Shown here piece after piece: positions 1-9,500 of a stretch of 12,376 nt of DNA. This DNA comes from Flavobacteriales bacterium. GTDB lineage: Bacteria > Bacteroidota > Bacteroidia > Flavobacteriales_D > Sanyastnellaceae. The notes beneath the pieces are model-generated. The model saw only the letters and a program-made list of their open reading frames with translations. It searched no databases and was not told the origin of the DNA. Both the position numbers and the translations under genes were made by a program. Where the stretch lies: contig JAIYCK010000104.1 in assembly GCA_027488055.1 (NCBI GenBank), forward strand, positions 1 to 12,376. The letters run 5' to 3'. Position 1 is the stretch's first letter, and every line of letters begins with the position of its first letter.

Positions 1-263
1 CTGCTTTGAACAATCGTTACAAACTACACAAGCTCTATGTGGATACCAACAAGCAGCAGGTAGGTCTTGGACGTCAGCTATTGGAAAAAATTTGGACCTT
101 GCTCCCATCCTCTTGTGTTGGACTTGAATTGCAAGTGAACAAGAATAATCCAGCCCAGCATTTCTATATAAAAATGGGCTTTAAGATTGAATCAGAGGCC
201 ATTTTTGAGATTGGAAATGGCTATGTCATGGATGACTATATCATGTGGAAACCTCGCATGTAA
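1..263 (+). CDS. GNAT-family N-acetyltransferase, C-terminal part (5' end outside window)
   Basis: This is the C-terminal half of a GCN5-related N-acetyltransferase, which moves the acetyl group of acetyl-CoA onto an amine; the substrate cannot be told. The reading frame enters the window open (first whole codon at base 3) and ends at TAA 261-263, leaving about 86 residues of a family usually near 150. Visible signs are the acetyl-CoA-binding motif A, with KLYVD on strand beta-4 followed by the Q-x-x-G-x-G loop (QQVGLG) and helix RQLLEKI. Motif B follows, with LQVNKNNPAQHFYIKMGF, the usual N-x-x-A-x-x-x-Y-x-x-x-GF pattern. The tail DDYIMWK is also typical. A TTG at base 6 could be read as a start but lies in the middle of the domain, so the gene must begin upstream. 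It is convergent with the next gene, with 6 bases between stop codons and no terminator visible between them. Confidence 0.88.
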   Translation, partial: ALNNRYKLHKLYVDTNKQQVGLGRQLLEKIWTLLPSSCVGLELQVNKNNPAQHFYIKMGFKIESEAIFEIGNGYVMDDYIMWKPRM

Positions 264-269
264 TCTTCA

Positions 270-3200
270 TCAGTCCTTCCAAGGTACTTTCTTAAAAATA
301 GTAGGATTGAGCTTATCGTAGGCATTCAGCCATGATTGCAAGACACCTGATTCGATCTCCTTGGAAAGCTGTTTTCCATTCTGAATATGTTGTGCAAGGT
401 GGGCTATCATGCGCTCTGCATTCTCCCCTGGAGCAACACTCTTGCTATTCGCATAAGACAACGCCATCCATAAATAGGAGCCTATTTTATCGCTGTCATC
501 TTGTATCCCAATGGCATCATCTGGTAGAAAATAAAATGCTTTTACCCTTTGAATTTCTTTGACTAATGAGTCAGTGAGCGTCAAAAACGGTTTTTTCAAC
601 GAATCTGCTACGTGCAGCATATTTCCCTTCGCCAAACCGATTGAACGTTCGGTTTCATAGATCCATTGCATTTGAATATTGTATTGTTCAGACCACTTGC
701 GAATGGTCGTGTAATATTCCTCCGACTTTCGTCGTGCTGCTGCATCGAATGACTGACCCCGATGAATATCTATGATGTCAAAGACAGAAGAGTCCCTGAA
801 TCCCGCCCAACTCACAACAACCTCATACTTACCGGGCATCACGGACAGACCGCCTCCCGGCTCAGATTTGTTTTCGTTTGGATCATTCAAGGATGGCCAT
901 TTTATACCCTTTGTGTCCATATTCCAATGCACCACATTGATGCATGTATCTGGCGTATGAGTGAAAGAGCGCAATGTGTCACCTTTCATATTTCGAATGA
1001 TAATTTTGGCCTCCTCTTTTAATTTTTCTTTCCACTTAGCATCCAAAGCCTGGGTTGGATTATTCTTTGGTTTATTTCGTTCTTGCATTGCCTTCCACTC
1101 GGTGGTATCCAATTGGGTGAAGAAAATGATAGCTACACCTTTATGCAAGTTGTCACCTTCAAATGTAGCATCCGCTGGAAAACGTTGTCCAACAGGTCTT
1201 TTTTGATCGTGTATTATTTGTGATTCGACCTGGAACAATTGAAATGGCAGCACCTCCGCTTGTCCTGCGCGCTTGCGCAAAGGCTCCAAATGATCTATAA
1301 CATAGGCGCTCCTTCCAAAGGTGCCAATAATCAAATCCCCTTCACGCGGATGAATCTTAAGATCTTGCACCGCCACATTCGGAAAATTTTGGTTCCAATG
1401 ATTCCATGTCTGACCTCGGTCCAATGAGCAATAAAGGCCGTGTTCAGTTCCTACAAAAAGGAGGTTCGGCTGCTTTGGATCCTCCACAAAACTCAGGCAA
1501 TGTCCATTTAAATTTTTTCCAAGGGTGAGGTTATTCCAAGACTTGCCTCCATCGGTGGATTGAAAAATGTATGGGTTCCAATCATTGAGCCTATAGTTAT
1601 TTGCAACAATGAAAATCGTTTCGTCATCGTGCTTGCCCCATTGAACTTGGGATATCCAGGCATTTTTGGGCAGTCCTTTGATTGATTTATTAAGCAATTG
1701 CCAACTCCTTCCGCCATCTTTACTCATCTGAACATTTCCATCATCTGTTCCAACGAGTAAATTATTTCCTTTTACATCGATGGACAAAATCGTACAATAC
1801 ATTTCAGCACTTGTGCGGTCTGGAGTAAGACCACCTGTGATGGCGCTTTGTTTGATCTTGATGGTGTCGTTGGTCGTTAGATCAGGAGAAATAATTGTCC
1901 AAGAGGCTCCTCTATCGATCGACTTATGCACGTATTGCGAACCATAATAAATTGCCCCATTGGTCGTATCCATTGCGATGGCAGAATTCCAATTGAATCG
2001 TAAGGTTGCATCTTGCGGATGCACCGGTTTGATCAGTCTTTCCTCATTTGTTACAAGGTTGACCTCCACCAAATATCCACCTTGCGACATTGCATAATTG
2101 ATTTGGCTGTTTTGTGGGTGTGCGATCACATCAAATCCATCGCCAAAGGCTATTTCTTGCCAATCACTGTCGCGGATACCTCCCTCATTGAAATGCCGTG
2201 AGACTCCTTTCCATGAGCCGTTGTCTTGCATTCCACCATACACATGATAAGGATTGTCCATATCGTAGTTGATGTGATAGAATTGACCCAATGGTAAATT
2301 GGCTGCGAAGGACCAATTCTTGCCACCGTCATAGGACTGATTGAATCCCCCGTCATTGCCTTCCATCATGTGCTTCGGATTTTTGGCACTCCACCAAAAG
2401 GCGTGATGATCAGGATGAACGCCCCAATAAGGCAGCACAGTTGACCATGTCTTACCGCCGTCAAAACTCTCACTAACAGTGCTATGCAAATAAATCAAAT
2501 GATGATCATTCGTTGGATCAACATACAGCTCATGATAATAAAATGGTCGGTCATTGATATGCTCTGTGGTCACCAATTCCCAATGGTATCCGCCATCCGT
2601 GCTTTTGTACAGACCTGTTTTTTTTGCTTCTATCAATGCATATATTACCTCTGGATTGGATGGTGCCATTGCCAAACCAATACGACCGAGCGTTCCTTCG
2701 GGTAGACCGTGTTTATCCGATAATTGGATCCAATTCTCTCCCCCATCGTTGGTCAAATAAAGACCGCTCTTATTGCCACCACTCTGATAATGCCATGGCT
2801 CCCTTCTATAATGATACATGGCAGCCAAAAGCTTTTGAGGGTGCGCTGAATCCATTATTAAGTCCGCACAACCCACAGTGTCATTGACGAACAAGATATT
2901 TTCCCAAGTCGCTCCAAAATCCTTCGTTTTATAAACGCCTCTTGCTTTGTTGGGGGTCCAGATATTACCAAAAGCTGCTGCATAAACAACTCCATGATCG
3001 CTGGGGTCAACTGCAATTCGATGGATATTCTTAGTTTCTTTCAAACCACGATCCAACCATGTCTTACCTGCATCTTGCGATAAGAAAATCCCTGCTCCAC
3101 TTGTATGTGAGTTTCGCGGATTGCCTTCACCCGTTCCCACCCAAATGTAATTTGAATTGATTGGATCAACTTTTATTGCTCCAATACCCAATACAGGCTG

Positions 3201-3443
3201 ACGATCAAAAATTGGCTCCCACACAACGCCTCCGCTTGTCGATTTCCAAACACCGCCACTCGCTGCTCCAATGTAAATGGCGCCAGACCCCTTCTCATCC
3301 ACATCTATGGCTGTAACACGACCGCTCGTTACCGCAGGACCAATGCTTCGCACTGGAATATTTTTGATGTATTCGGTGAAGGGTGTTTGCGCTTCACAAT
3401 AAAATGGCAAAGTGCATAAAAAGAAGATCAGTCGTTGGATCAT
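270..3443 (-). CDS. Exported VPS10/sortilin-like beta-propeller protein with BNR (Asp-box) repeats
   Basis: This encodes a 1057-residue exported protein. I chose the ATG at 3443-3441 because it gives a signal peptide directly (MIQRLIFFLCTLPFYCEA, likely cut before QTPF). The frame is open 28 codons further upstream, but that extension is not signal-like and runs through the candidate promoter. Residues about 30-715 hold eleven Asp-box motifs (S/T-x-D-x-G-x-x-W), near residues 68, 122, 173, 231, 281, 326, 370, 508, 574, 629 and 673. This is the pattern of large sialidase-like or VPS10 propellers. The GGMQDNGSW stretch near residue 403 is also typical of this Bacteroidota family, often labelled 'glycosyl hydrolase'. 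Near residues 810-890 there is an FlgD-like Ig sandwich (IIIRNMKGDTLRSF ... MPGKYEVVV), then a helical tail. No catalytic site of a glycosidase is evident and no T9SS sorting domain is present at the end, so enzyme activity is not claimed. Location is probably periplasm or envelope. Confidence 0.9.
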   Translation of the reverse strand: MIQRLIFFLCTLPFYCEAQTPFTEYIKNIPVRSIGPAVTSGRVTAIDVDEKGSGAIYIGAASGGVWKSTSGGVVWEPIFDRQPVLGIGAIKVDPINSNYIWVGTGEGNPRNSHTSGAGIFLSQDAGKTWLDRGLKETKNIHRIAVDPSDHGVVYAAAFGNIWTPNKARGVYKTKDFGATWENILFVNDTVGCADLIMDSAHPQKLLAAMYHYRREPWHYQSGGNKSGLYLTNDGGENWIQLSDKHGLPEGTLGRIGLAMAPSNPEVIYALIEAKKTGLYKSTDGGYHWELVTTEHINDRPFYYHELYVDPTNDHHLIYLHSTVSESFDGGKTWSTVLPYWGVHPDHHAFWWSAKNPKHMMEGNDGGFNQSYDGGKNWSFAANLPLGQFYHINYDMDNPYHVYGGMQDNGSWKGVSRHFNEGGIRDSDWQEIAFGDGFDVIAHPQNSQINYAMSQGGYLVEVNLVTNEERLIKPVHPQDATLRFNWNSAIAMDTTNGAIYYGSQYVHKSIDRGASWTIISPDLTTNDTIKIKQSAITGGLTPDRTSAEMYCTILSIDVKGNNLLVGTDDGNVQMSKDGGRSWQLLNKSIKGLPKNAWISQVQWGKHDDETIFIVANNYRLNDWNPYIFQSTDGGKSWNNLTLGKNLNGHCLSFVEDPKQPNLLFVGTEHGLYCSLDRGQTWNHWNQNFPNVAVQDLKIHPREGDLIIGTFGRSAYVIDHLEPLRKRAGQAEVLPFQLFQVESQIIHDQKRPVGQRFPADATFEGDNLHKGVAIIFFTQLDTTEWKAMQERNKPKNNPTQALDAKWKEKLKEEAKIIIRNMKGDTLRSFTHTPDTCINVVHWNMDTKGIKWPSLNDPNENKSEPGGGLSVMPGKYEVVVSWAGFRDSSVFDIIDIHRGQSFDAAARRKSEEYYTTIRKWSEQYNIQMQWIYETERSIGLAKGNMLHVADSLKKPFLTLTDSLVKEIQRVKAFYFLPDDAIGIQDDSDKIGSYLWMALSYANSKSVAPGENAERMIAHLAQHIQNGKQLSKEIESGVLQSWLNAYDKLNPTIFKKVPWKD

Positions 3444-3496
3444 GTATTCATTTTTTGGCAAGATAATACATGGATAGTGATCACGTTTGCTCAACA

Positions 3497-3528
3497 AAAA
3501 ATTACAATTCCAGGTTTTATTAGACAAA
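3497..3528 (-). promoter_or_regulatory. Candidate Bacteroidota promoter for the propeller gene
   Basis: On the - strand TTTG (3528-3525) is followed after 20 bases by TAATTTTT (3504-3497), which is seven of eight to the Bacteroidota -7 box TAnnTTTG with an accepted spacer. Transcription would begin about 45-50 bases before the ATG at 3443. The -33 TTTG lies in the T-tract of the terminator of the upstream gene. The region is T-rich, so a chance match is possible. Confidence 0.35.
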
Positions 3529-3556
3529 AAAAACCCAGGCGAACCTGGGCTTTTTT
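3526..3556 (-). terminator. Rho-independent terminator of the giant lysyl-oxidase gene
   Basis: Read on the - strand, the hairpin is CCCAGG, loop TTCG, CCTGGG (3549-3534), followed directly by eight T (3533-3526). It starts about 25 bases after the TAA stop of the 2085-codon gene. On the opposite strand the stem is followed by C and six T (3551-3556), so it could also stop + strand transcription, but no + strand gene ends here. Confidence 0.9.
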
Positions 3557-3573
3557 ATACATCAAAAATTTGT

Positions 3574-6500
3574 TTATCGTTGGATCATGAACTTGTGCGT
3601 TACCACACCTTCTGCTGCAATGATTCGAATAAAGTATACTCCATTCGACCAATCACTTGGAACTTCAATTTCATTGATCACATCGTTCTGAATGATTGTT
3701 TGGTTGGTATACACCAAGCGACCAAATCCATCCATGATTTCAATTTTACCTTTGAGCTCATTCTCAAAACCAACAGCCACATAATTCATGAACTGATCGT
3801 TGACTGGATTTGGGAATACTTCTACCTCTGCTACTTGACGATCGAAATCTGCCATTTGGAACTCCCCACCTGGATTCGAGATAAGACCAGCTGAGCCAGT
3901 CATCAAACAAGACATTGGTCCCCACATGCCTTCAACTCCGTTGCCAAACACTGGACGACAACGGATATTATATGTCGAATTGCTTTCAAAACCAAGCAAA
4001 GTTAAAATGGAGAGGTTACGCGAAGCACCGCCATTGACATAGAATATAGGCTCACTCAAATCCTGAAGTTGCAATTCCCACTGATAATTGGTTACTGCAC
4101 AAATCGTGAGGTTTGTTCTTACCGTTGTGCCAAATGCACGAACAGAAGGACAGTCGTGTGTAGTAGAAAGCGTCAACATCGCCTGAGGTTCGAGCGTTAT
4201 TTGACAAGTCGAAGCAGCTGGCATCGTAACCACCTCTTTCGTGCCGTTGCCCATGGTCAATTCATAAATCGACTGTACACTCAAATTATAGGTATCACCC
4301 AATAGTAACCCAGGCACATTCCGCAATGTAAGTGTGGTTGTATTCTGAGTGTGGGTATATACTAAGCCCGTTGTGGTTGAAACAAAATTAAACTTGTAAC
4401 GCAAAGCTGCCGAAGAGGTACACGAAATATTTGAGCAATAAGTGAGTGCAGTGGTGTTGGTCGTGCAAGAAGACTGATTGAGCTGACTCAAACAGATCGT
4501 GAAATTGCCGATGCCATTGGCACTGTTGTAATTGCGCACTGAGATATAATAGGTGTTACCTGGAATGAGCGAAGTATAATGCAGCATTTCATTGCCAGCA
4601 GCGCCTAAGGCATTCTCTACATCCAACACATTGCCAGAAGCATCTTGCAGCTCCAAAAGCAGATCATTGTAAATTACAGTGGTGCGGATGCGAATCCCTG
4701 GGGTGGTAGGAACAAACTTGTACCATAGATCTTGGCCGGTAATGGCGGCTGATTGTGACTCAGCAGAAACAGTGGCTTGCGCGAGGTTACCCGAAGTATT
4801 GGAGCAAGTATTGTAAGCACCAACAACTAGATTGGTAGCAAAGATTCTCCAGTCGTTGGCAACTAGTGGGCAAGACTCGTTGTTCGTTCCATTGCAGTTA
4901 TCATCAGTGGCATTGAAACAAACCTCAGCAGAGCCTGGATTGATTGCTGCGTTACTGTCGTTGCAATCGCCTCCTTGAATGGCGTAACCCGCAGGCATAG
5001 AGCAACTAACCACTGTTGAATTTGACAAACCGTAGCCGTCGCCATCCGAATCCAAATAATAGGTGGTGGTAACTCCTTCGTCTACTGAACCATCGCAGTC
5101 ATCATCCAATCCGTTGCATACCTCCGTTGCATCAGGGTTTACATTCGCATTGTTGTCATTGCAATCACCTTGGCAAGTGGTATAACCATCCATGTCCATA
5201 TCGAAACCTTCGTCGATGAGTCCATTGCAATTGTCATCAATGCCATTGCAGACTTCTGCAGCTGTAGCATAAATAGCCGAATTGTTGTCGTCACAATCAC
5301 CATTGCAAGAAGTAAATCCATCGCCATCAAAGTCGAATCCTTCGTCAACAATGCCATCGCAATCATCATCCGCATTGTTACAAACTTCCACCGCGTCTGG
5401 GTTGATTGCTCCATTGTTATCGTTGCAATCGCCTCCTTGAGCCACATAGTTGTTTGGCTGTTGCTGTGAAGTCATGGTATCGTTGTCATCACCGAAACCA
5501 TCGCCGTCATTGTCTTTGTACCACAAGTTGGTGGCATTGACAATCACATCAAATGTGGTGGTGGCAATATTTCCGCAAGCGTCAATTGCTTGCACTGTAA
5601 CCTGTGTGGTTCCTACTGCAAATGAAGAACCAGATGCTGGATTGAATACAATCGTTACGTCACCGCAATTGTCCGATCCAGAGGTGGAATAAGTAACAGG
5701 GACAGAGGTTTCGCCAACGCCCAAAGCAACACTTATATCCGTAATGGCCTGTACATTCGGTGCTTGTGTATCGATGTAATTGATGTTTTGAGTGCAGGTA
5801 TAAGTATAACCACCTGATCCAATCAATGTAATGGTGCGAACAGTTACAGCTTCGCAAGCGCTCAATTGCTGGAACTGATCATTGATTTCGATGACCTCAG
5901 AGCCACAACCATTCAATACTGGATACTCATCCTGAACTGTCGTTCCGCATTCTACCGTAACATTCTCTGGACATACAATGTAAGGGTTGTCTCCAAGGAA
6001 TTGTCCATCACAATCATCGTCGATGCCGTTGCCGCAGATCTCTGTGGCACCCGGGTGGATTGAGGCGCTGCCGTCATTGCAATCACCAGCAATGGATGCA
6101 TATCCCTCGGGCAAGGTGCAAGCCAAGGTGGTAGTCTCCAAAAGACCGTAACCATCCCCATCGGCGTCCAAATAATACGTTACCAAAAGTCCCTCGTCTG
6201 TTAGCCCATTGCAATTGTCGTCGACACCATTGCAAACTTCGATGGCTGTCGGCTTGATGGCAGCATTCGCATCGTTGCAGTCGCCTTGACAAGCAGTAAA
6301 TCCATCATTGTCTAGATCGTAACCTTCATCCACTTGACCGTTGCAGTTGTCGTCGATGCCATTGCAAATCTCCGTTGTTCCAGGATTGACATTGTTATTG
6401 TTATCGTCACAATCGCCCGCACAAACAGTATATCCATCAGCGTCTTGGTCAAAGCCTTCGTCAATAATTTGATCACAATCCTCGTCCAAGCCGTTGCATA

Positions 6501-9500
6501 ATTCCAACGCACCAGGATACGCAAGTGCATTATTGTCATTGCAATCACCCTGACAAGTCGTAAAGCCATCGTTGTCTATATCAAAGCCTTCATCGATGGT
6601 GCCATTGCAATTGTCGTCCAACCCGTTGCATTGCTCCACCGCATTCGGATGAATTGCATTGTTATTGTCCGCGCAATCGCCGCCTACGTTCACAAAGCCA
6701 TTTGGAGCTACACAAGTGTACAAAGTTGTAGTACTTCCAAAACCATCGCCGTCTGCATCGTAGTACCACATCACATTGTTACCTACTGTCACATATGCGT
6801 TACGCACTTCACTGTCGCTGCCAATGCCATTGCTGACTGTCAAGCTCACATTGTAAGTTCCTGGTGTCGCGAACGTCACAGTTGGATTCTGTAGGTTCGA
6901 GCTAGATGGAGTTCCACCAGCGAACACCCAAGACCATGCAGTTGGAGCACCTGTTGAAGCGTCTGTAAAATTGATTGATTGTCCGCTACAAATAGATGTT
7001 TGAGAGGCACTAAAATTAGCAACTGGAGCAGCTACAACCGATACACAATCTCCAATGGAAGTGAGTGTATTGTGCAACAAATCGTTCAATACATCAATGA
7101 TGTTACCGACACAAACCGAGTTATTCGTTAAGCTAGAATAACTTACGCGTAAGATTGGTGTAGGTACAATGTTGATTGGTATTTCGGTGTTTGAATCGCT
7201 CACTACTACGATGGTGTTGCCACCCACTTCTTGGTGCAAGTGAGGGTTCCAAGTAGCTATAGGAAGCAAGCTGGTCATGGATTGTATTACTGCTCCGCTA
7301 AGATCCAATTGCAAAGCCGACACTTCATTCGTTGGATTTACAATGTAAATATCAAATGTTTGAGCGGTTGTATTCAAGTTGGTGATACCAAGCGTAACTG
7401 TCTCGCTGTTGTCAAAGAATTCATCATCCCAAGGACAAGCTTCGTACATCAATGGTGGAACACCTAGGTCTTCCTGCAAGTGGATGCAATTTCCTAAATA
7501 GGCAGCTTCCACGACTGTGATTTCGTTGTCGTTGTTAAGATCTGTACAAGCTGAAGAAGCAATGCTACCGTTGATCGCTGCTTCGGCGTAAACGTGTTCA
7601 TCGATCATCGTCAAATATCCGTCATTGTCGGCGTCACCGCGTTTCACCACTCCTGGACAGTTACCTGCACAGTCTTGATACACATTACCAAAAGGAGTAC
7701 CTACGCAATCCTCAATAACTGGACAAGTCGTATTGTTTTTAGTGAAATTGATAATCGCTCCATTTGCATCGCGCTCAAAATGGATACACACCTGTGCCCA
7801 GTTATTGTCATAACGCAATTCATATCTACCGTTGGCATCAGGGCTATGATTCCAATTGGTGCGCACGACTAAATAATAATCGCCTGCTGGCACATCGGTA
7901 ACGTCGATCCATTGGCATGATAAGCCTGAAGAATAGATGTCCGCGCAACCCGCTGTAATCCCCATGTTTCCGCATGAATACTGAGCTGTTATGCCTGATG
8001 GACATGACAAATCCAGTACGCAGAAACCGTTTTTGAATCCAATCTGAGGCATTGGATTTCCTAGTTGATCATACAAAAGATATTCAGCATAGCCCTCATA
8101 GTGATAGTGATTGTGACAAGCATCGTATTCAAATTGAGGATTGGATGCATTGGGCACACCAATGAAATAATCTTGGTTACCAATGTTCGCAATTCGTGTG
8201 GTAAAACGCAAAATTTGACGTGTACCTGTTCCTTGCAGACATCCTTCATTCACCAAACAAGCGTCGTTGCTAGTGATGGTTGTATTATAAAGAGAGGTGT
8301 ACAATTGCCCACCATCGATCAATAAGTCAGGTCCGAGGTTAGAACAATTGGGATCGCCGTTGTAGTAGCAAGGTCCTTGGATCCCTGCCAAAGGACTATA
8401 ATTACAAGCCAAAACATCCATACAACCGGTAATTGCTCCAGTGTATTCGAAGAGTGCGTCATAGCTTGAACCAACACAAGAACCTATGCTTCCAATACGC
8501 ACATAGTAGGTTTGCCCGCCGGACATGAACACATTTACTTCGGCTTGAACGCCGCAAAAATCATCATTATAGGTATATGATGCCTCAACTGTTTCGTCGA
8601 AATTAGCCATCATACAATAATCATAGACCCATACCCGCGTGTCACAAGTAGCTAGGTTGCAGGTAGAAATTTTATACTGACCATTCACCAAGGGTGTGAA
8701 GACAAACCACTCGTCTCCATCAGCTACAGGATTCAATCCCAATTGAGCCGTTAGTGGGTTGTCGCAGCTCACGCCAGCAGGACAATTGAGATAGCGTATA
8801 TCCAAATCTTGAAACGCCTGTCCATTCGCCACTTGAAGGCCATTCAAGTATACTTTATAGTTACCCGTTCCAGTCAAACCATTGTTTCCTGAATCATAAA
8901 TCTCAAAACGATGGCAGCTGTTGCTGATGCAGAATGTAGCGTCGTTATTGGTTCCTTGTGCCACCATCACATTGTTCTCATTGAATACCTTCCAACTGGT
9001 TTGGGTTGGATTGGCATCTGGTGTAATATCGACCGTTACGAAATTCCCGGCCAGCACTTGCACATTGTTATTGGTAGTGGTATTGCTTCCGTTGTTGATA
9101 TCAGTGATCGTCAACGAAGAGCTGTAGGTACCTGCAGCTGGGTATGTCACCACTGGGTTTTGAGCTGTTGATGTTGAAGGCGTTCCTCCAGGGAAGCTCC
9201 AGTTGTAGCCCGTAATGTTTCCAGAGGAGGTGCTTGTATATTGAATATTCAAACAGTTGTTTGCTACAGGAGCGTAACTGAATTGCGCTGTTAAAGTTGG
9301 AAACACACAAGTACCATCATCCAAAGTCGCACAAGCAGAGTAGTTAGTTGCAAGAGGATTTGTACAACCGTTGACACCAGTTGCAGATACGCTCATGGTG
9401 AAAGCCCCTACCACGGCATTGTATCCACCCGCTTGGATGTAATAGGTGTTTCCTACTACTAGCTGGGTACATGTCAATGCAATGTAAGAGCGATATGTTC

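Noticed and set aside
6..263. TTG at base 6 as the true start of the acetyltransferase
   Set aside because: It would remove the N-terminal half of the GNAT fold; the frame is open to the window edge, so the gene is simply cut.
3444..3527. 28-codon N-terminal extension of the propeller gene from an upstream ATG at 3527
   Set aside because: The extension is not signal-like, overlaps the candidate promoter and terminator T-tract, and would bury a good signal peptide that starts at the ATG at 3443.
3487..3894. 135-codon + strand frame across the terminator
   Set aside because: It runs through the hairpin and is antisense to the T9SS sorting domain; no protein-like features.
5139..5447. 102-codon open frame on the - strand rich in Met, Ala and Ile
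   Set aside because: It is the repeat block of the giant gene read out of frame; its apparent periodicity comes only from the MopE-type repeats.
4870..6768. Repetitive region considered as a CRISPR array or DNA satellite
   Set aside because: The repeats are in one long frame, vary at synonymous and non-synonymous sites, and are explained fully by the protein repeat motif.
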